From assembly GCA_031266315.1 (NCBI GenBank), contig JAISBG010000752.1:1-6370 (forward strand): a DNA stretch of 6,370 nucleotides, written 5' to 3'. Positions 6,281 through 6,370 of the stretch are shown one piece after another. This DNA comes from Planctomycetaceae bacterium. Lineage in GTDB: Bacteria; Planctomycetota; Planctomycetia; Pirellulales; Thermoguttaceae. Under the pieces are notes generated by a model that did not search any database, was not told the DNA's origin, and was given only the letters and a program-made list of their open reading frames with translations. The position numbers and the translations under genes were made by a program. The first letter of the stretch is position 1. Every line of letters starts with the position of its first letter.

Positions 6281-6311
6281 TAACTGATGTTCCGCCCCGT
6301 AGTTAAAAAAG
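6281..6311 (+). repeat. 31-bp interspersed motif, second copy
   Basis: This matches 1499-1529 at 26 of 31 positions. Here it follows the palindrome cluster and runs straight into the hairpin repeat copy at 6312. Confidence 0.65.
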
Positions 6312-6366
6312 AGGTGGGCGATCCGCCCGCTGGGCGGTCGCGCCGGTTGAGTTTTACTCGACTCCA
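6312..6366 (-). repeat. Right arm of the GGTGGGC hairpin repeat (copy D), inverted
   Basis: On the + strand it reads GGTGGGC, then GCGA (6318-6321), an unpaired T, CCGCCC (6323-6328), loop GCT, GGGCGG (6332-6337) and TCGC (6338-6341). A second hairpin follows: GTTGAGT (6346-6352), loop TTT, ACTCGAC (6356-6362), seven pairs including one wobble. Its edge sequence identifies it as a right arm in the orientation opposite to copies A, B and C, so the rest of the element should continue past the window end. Confidence 0.85.
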
Positions 6367-6370
6367 AAAC

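Noticed and set aside
83..6366. CRISPR array
   Set aside because: The repeats are few, dispersed over kilobases, hairpin-based and not spaced by uniform spacers; no cas genes.

Overview
The window looks like a piece of a bacterial chromosome, most likely from a moderately AT-rich planctomycete or a relative in the PVC group. The basis is indirect: large secreted proteins of no named family, a lone MoxR-type ATPase, wide intergenic gaps and many palindromic repeats. No rRNA, tRNA or marker gene is present to confirm this, so the assignment is tentative.

Four genes lie on the + strand, each apparently its own transcription unit. In order they are: a secreted protein of about 370 residues with a weak LolA-like look (368-1480); a MoxR-family AAA+ ATPase with all catalytic motifs intact (1855-2892); a large exported protein of about 554 residues with a low-complexity linker and a possible PsbP/DUF1795-like C-terminus (3261-4925); and a secreted beta-propeller protein built on repeated L-x-N-G-N-x-L-I motifs (5197-6069). 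Good sigma-70-like promoters precede the first two genes. Genes 1 and 3 have clear Shine-Dalgarno sites; genes 2 and 4 have none. I see no sign that the four proteins form one pathway; three of the four appear to act outside the cytoplasm.

The most interesting content is between the genes. One repeat family (complete copies at about 2937-3105 and 4952-5117, partial copies at 83-137 and 6312-6366) carries GGTGGGC flanks around a hairpin whose GCT loop is constant. The stem sequence differs from copy to copy, yet its two arms stay complementary. A second kind of element, at 1574-1756, is a nested palindrome made of three hairpins and their mirror images. Related GAA-loop and TTT-loop hairpins cluster at 6188-6268, and a 31-bp motif is shared between 1499-1529 and 6281-6311. 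An exact 18-bp word occurs just upstream of the promoters of genes 1 and 2. No transposase, integrase, CRISPR array or RNA gene of a known class is visible.

Layout: 1-82 shows nothing recognisable, except that it may be the inside of the repeat whose right arm is at 83-137. 138-223 holds no gene. The gaps 1481-1854, 2893-3260 and 4926-5196 are largely filled by repeats. 6070-6370 holds a possible terminator, palindromes and the start of an inverted repeat copy.
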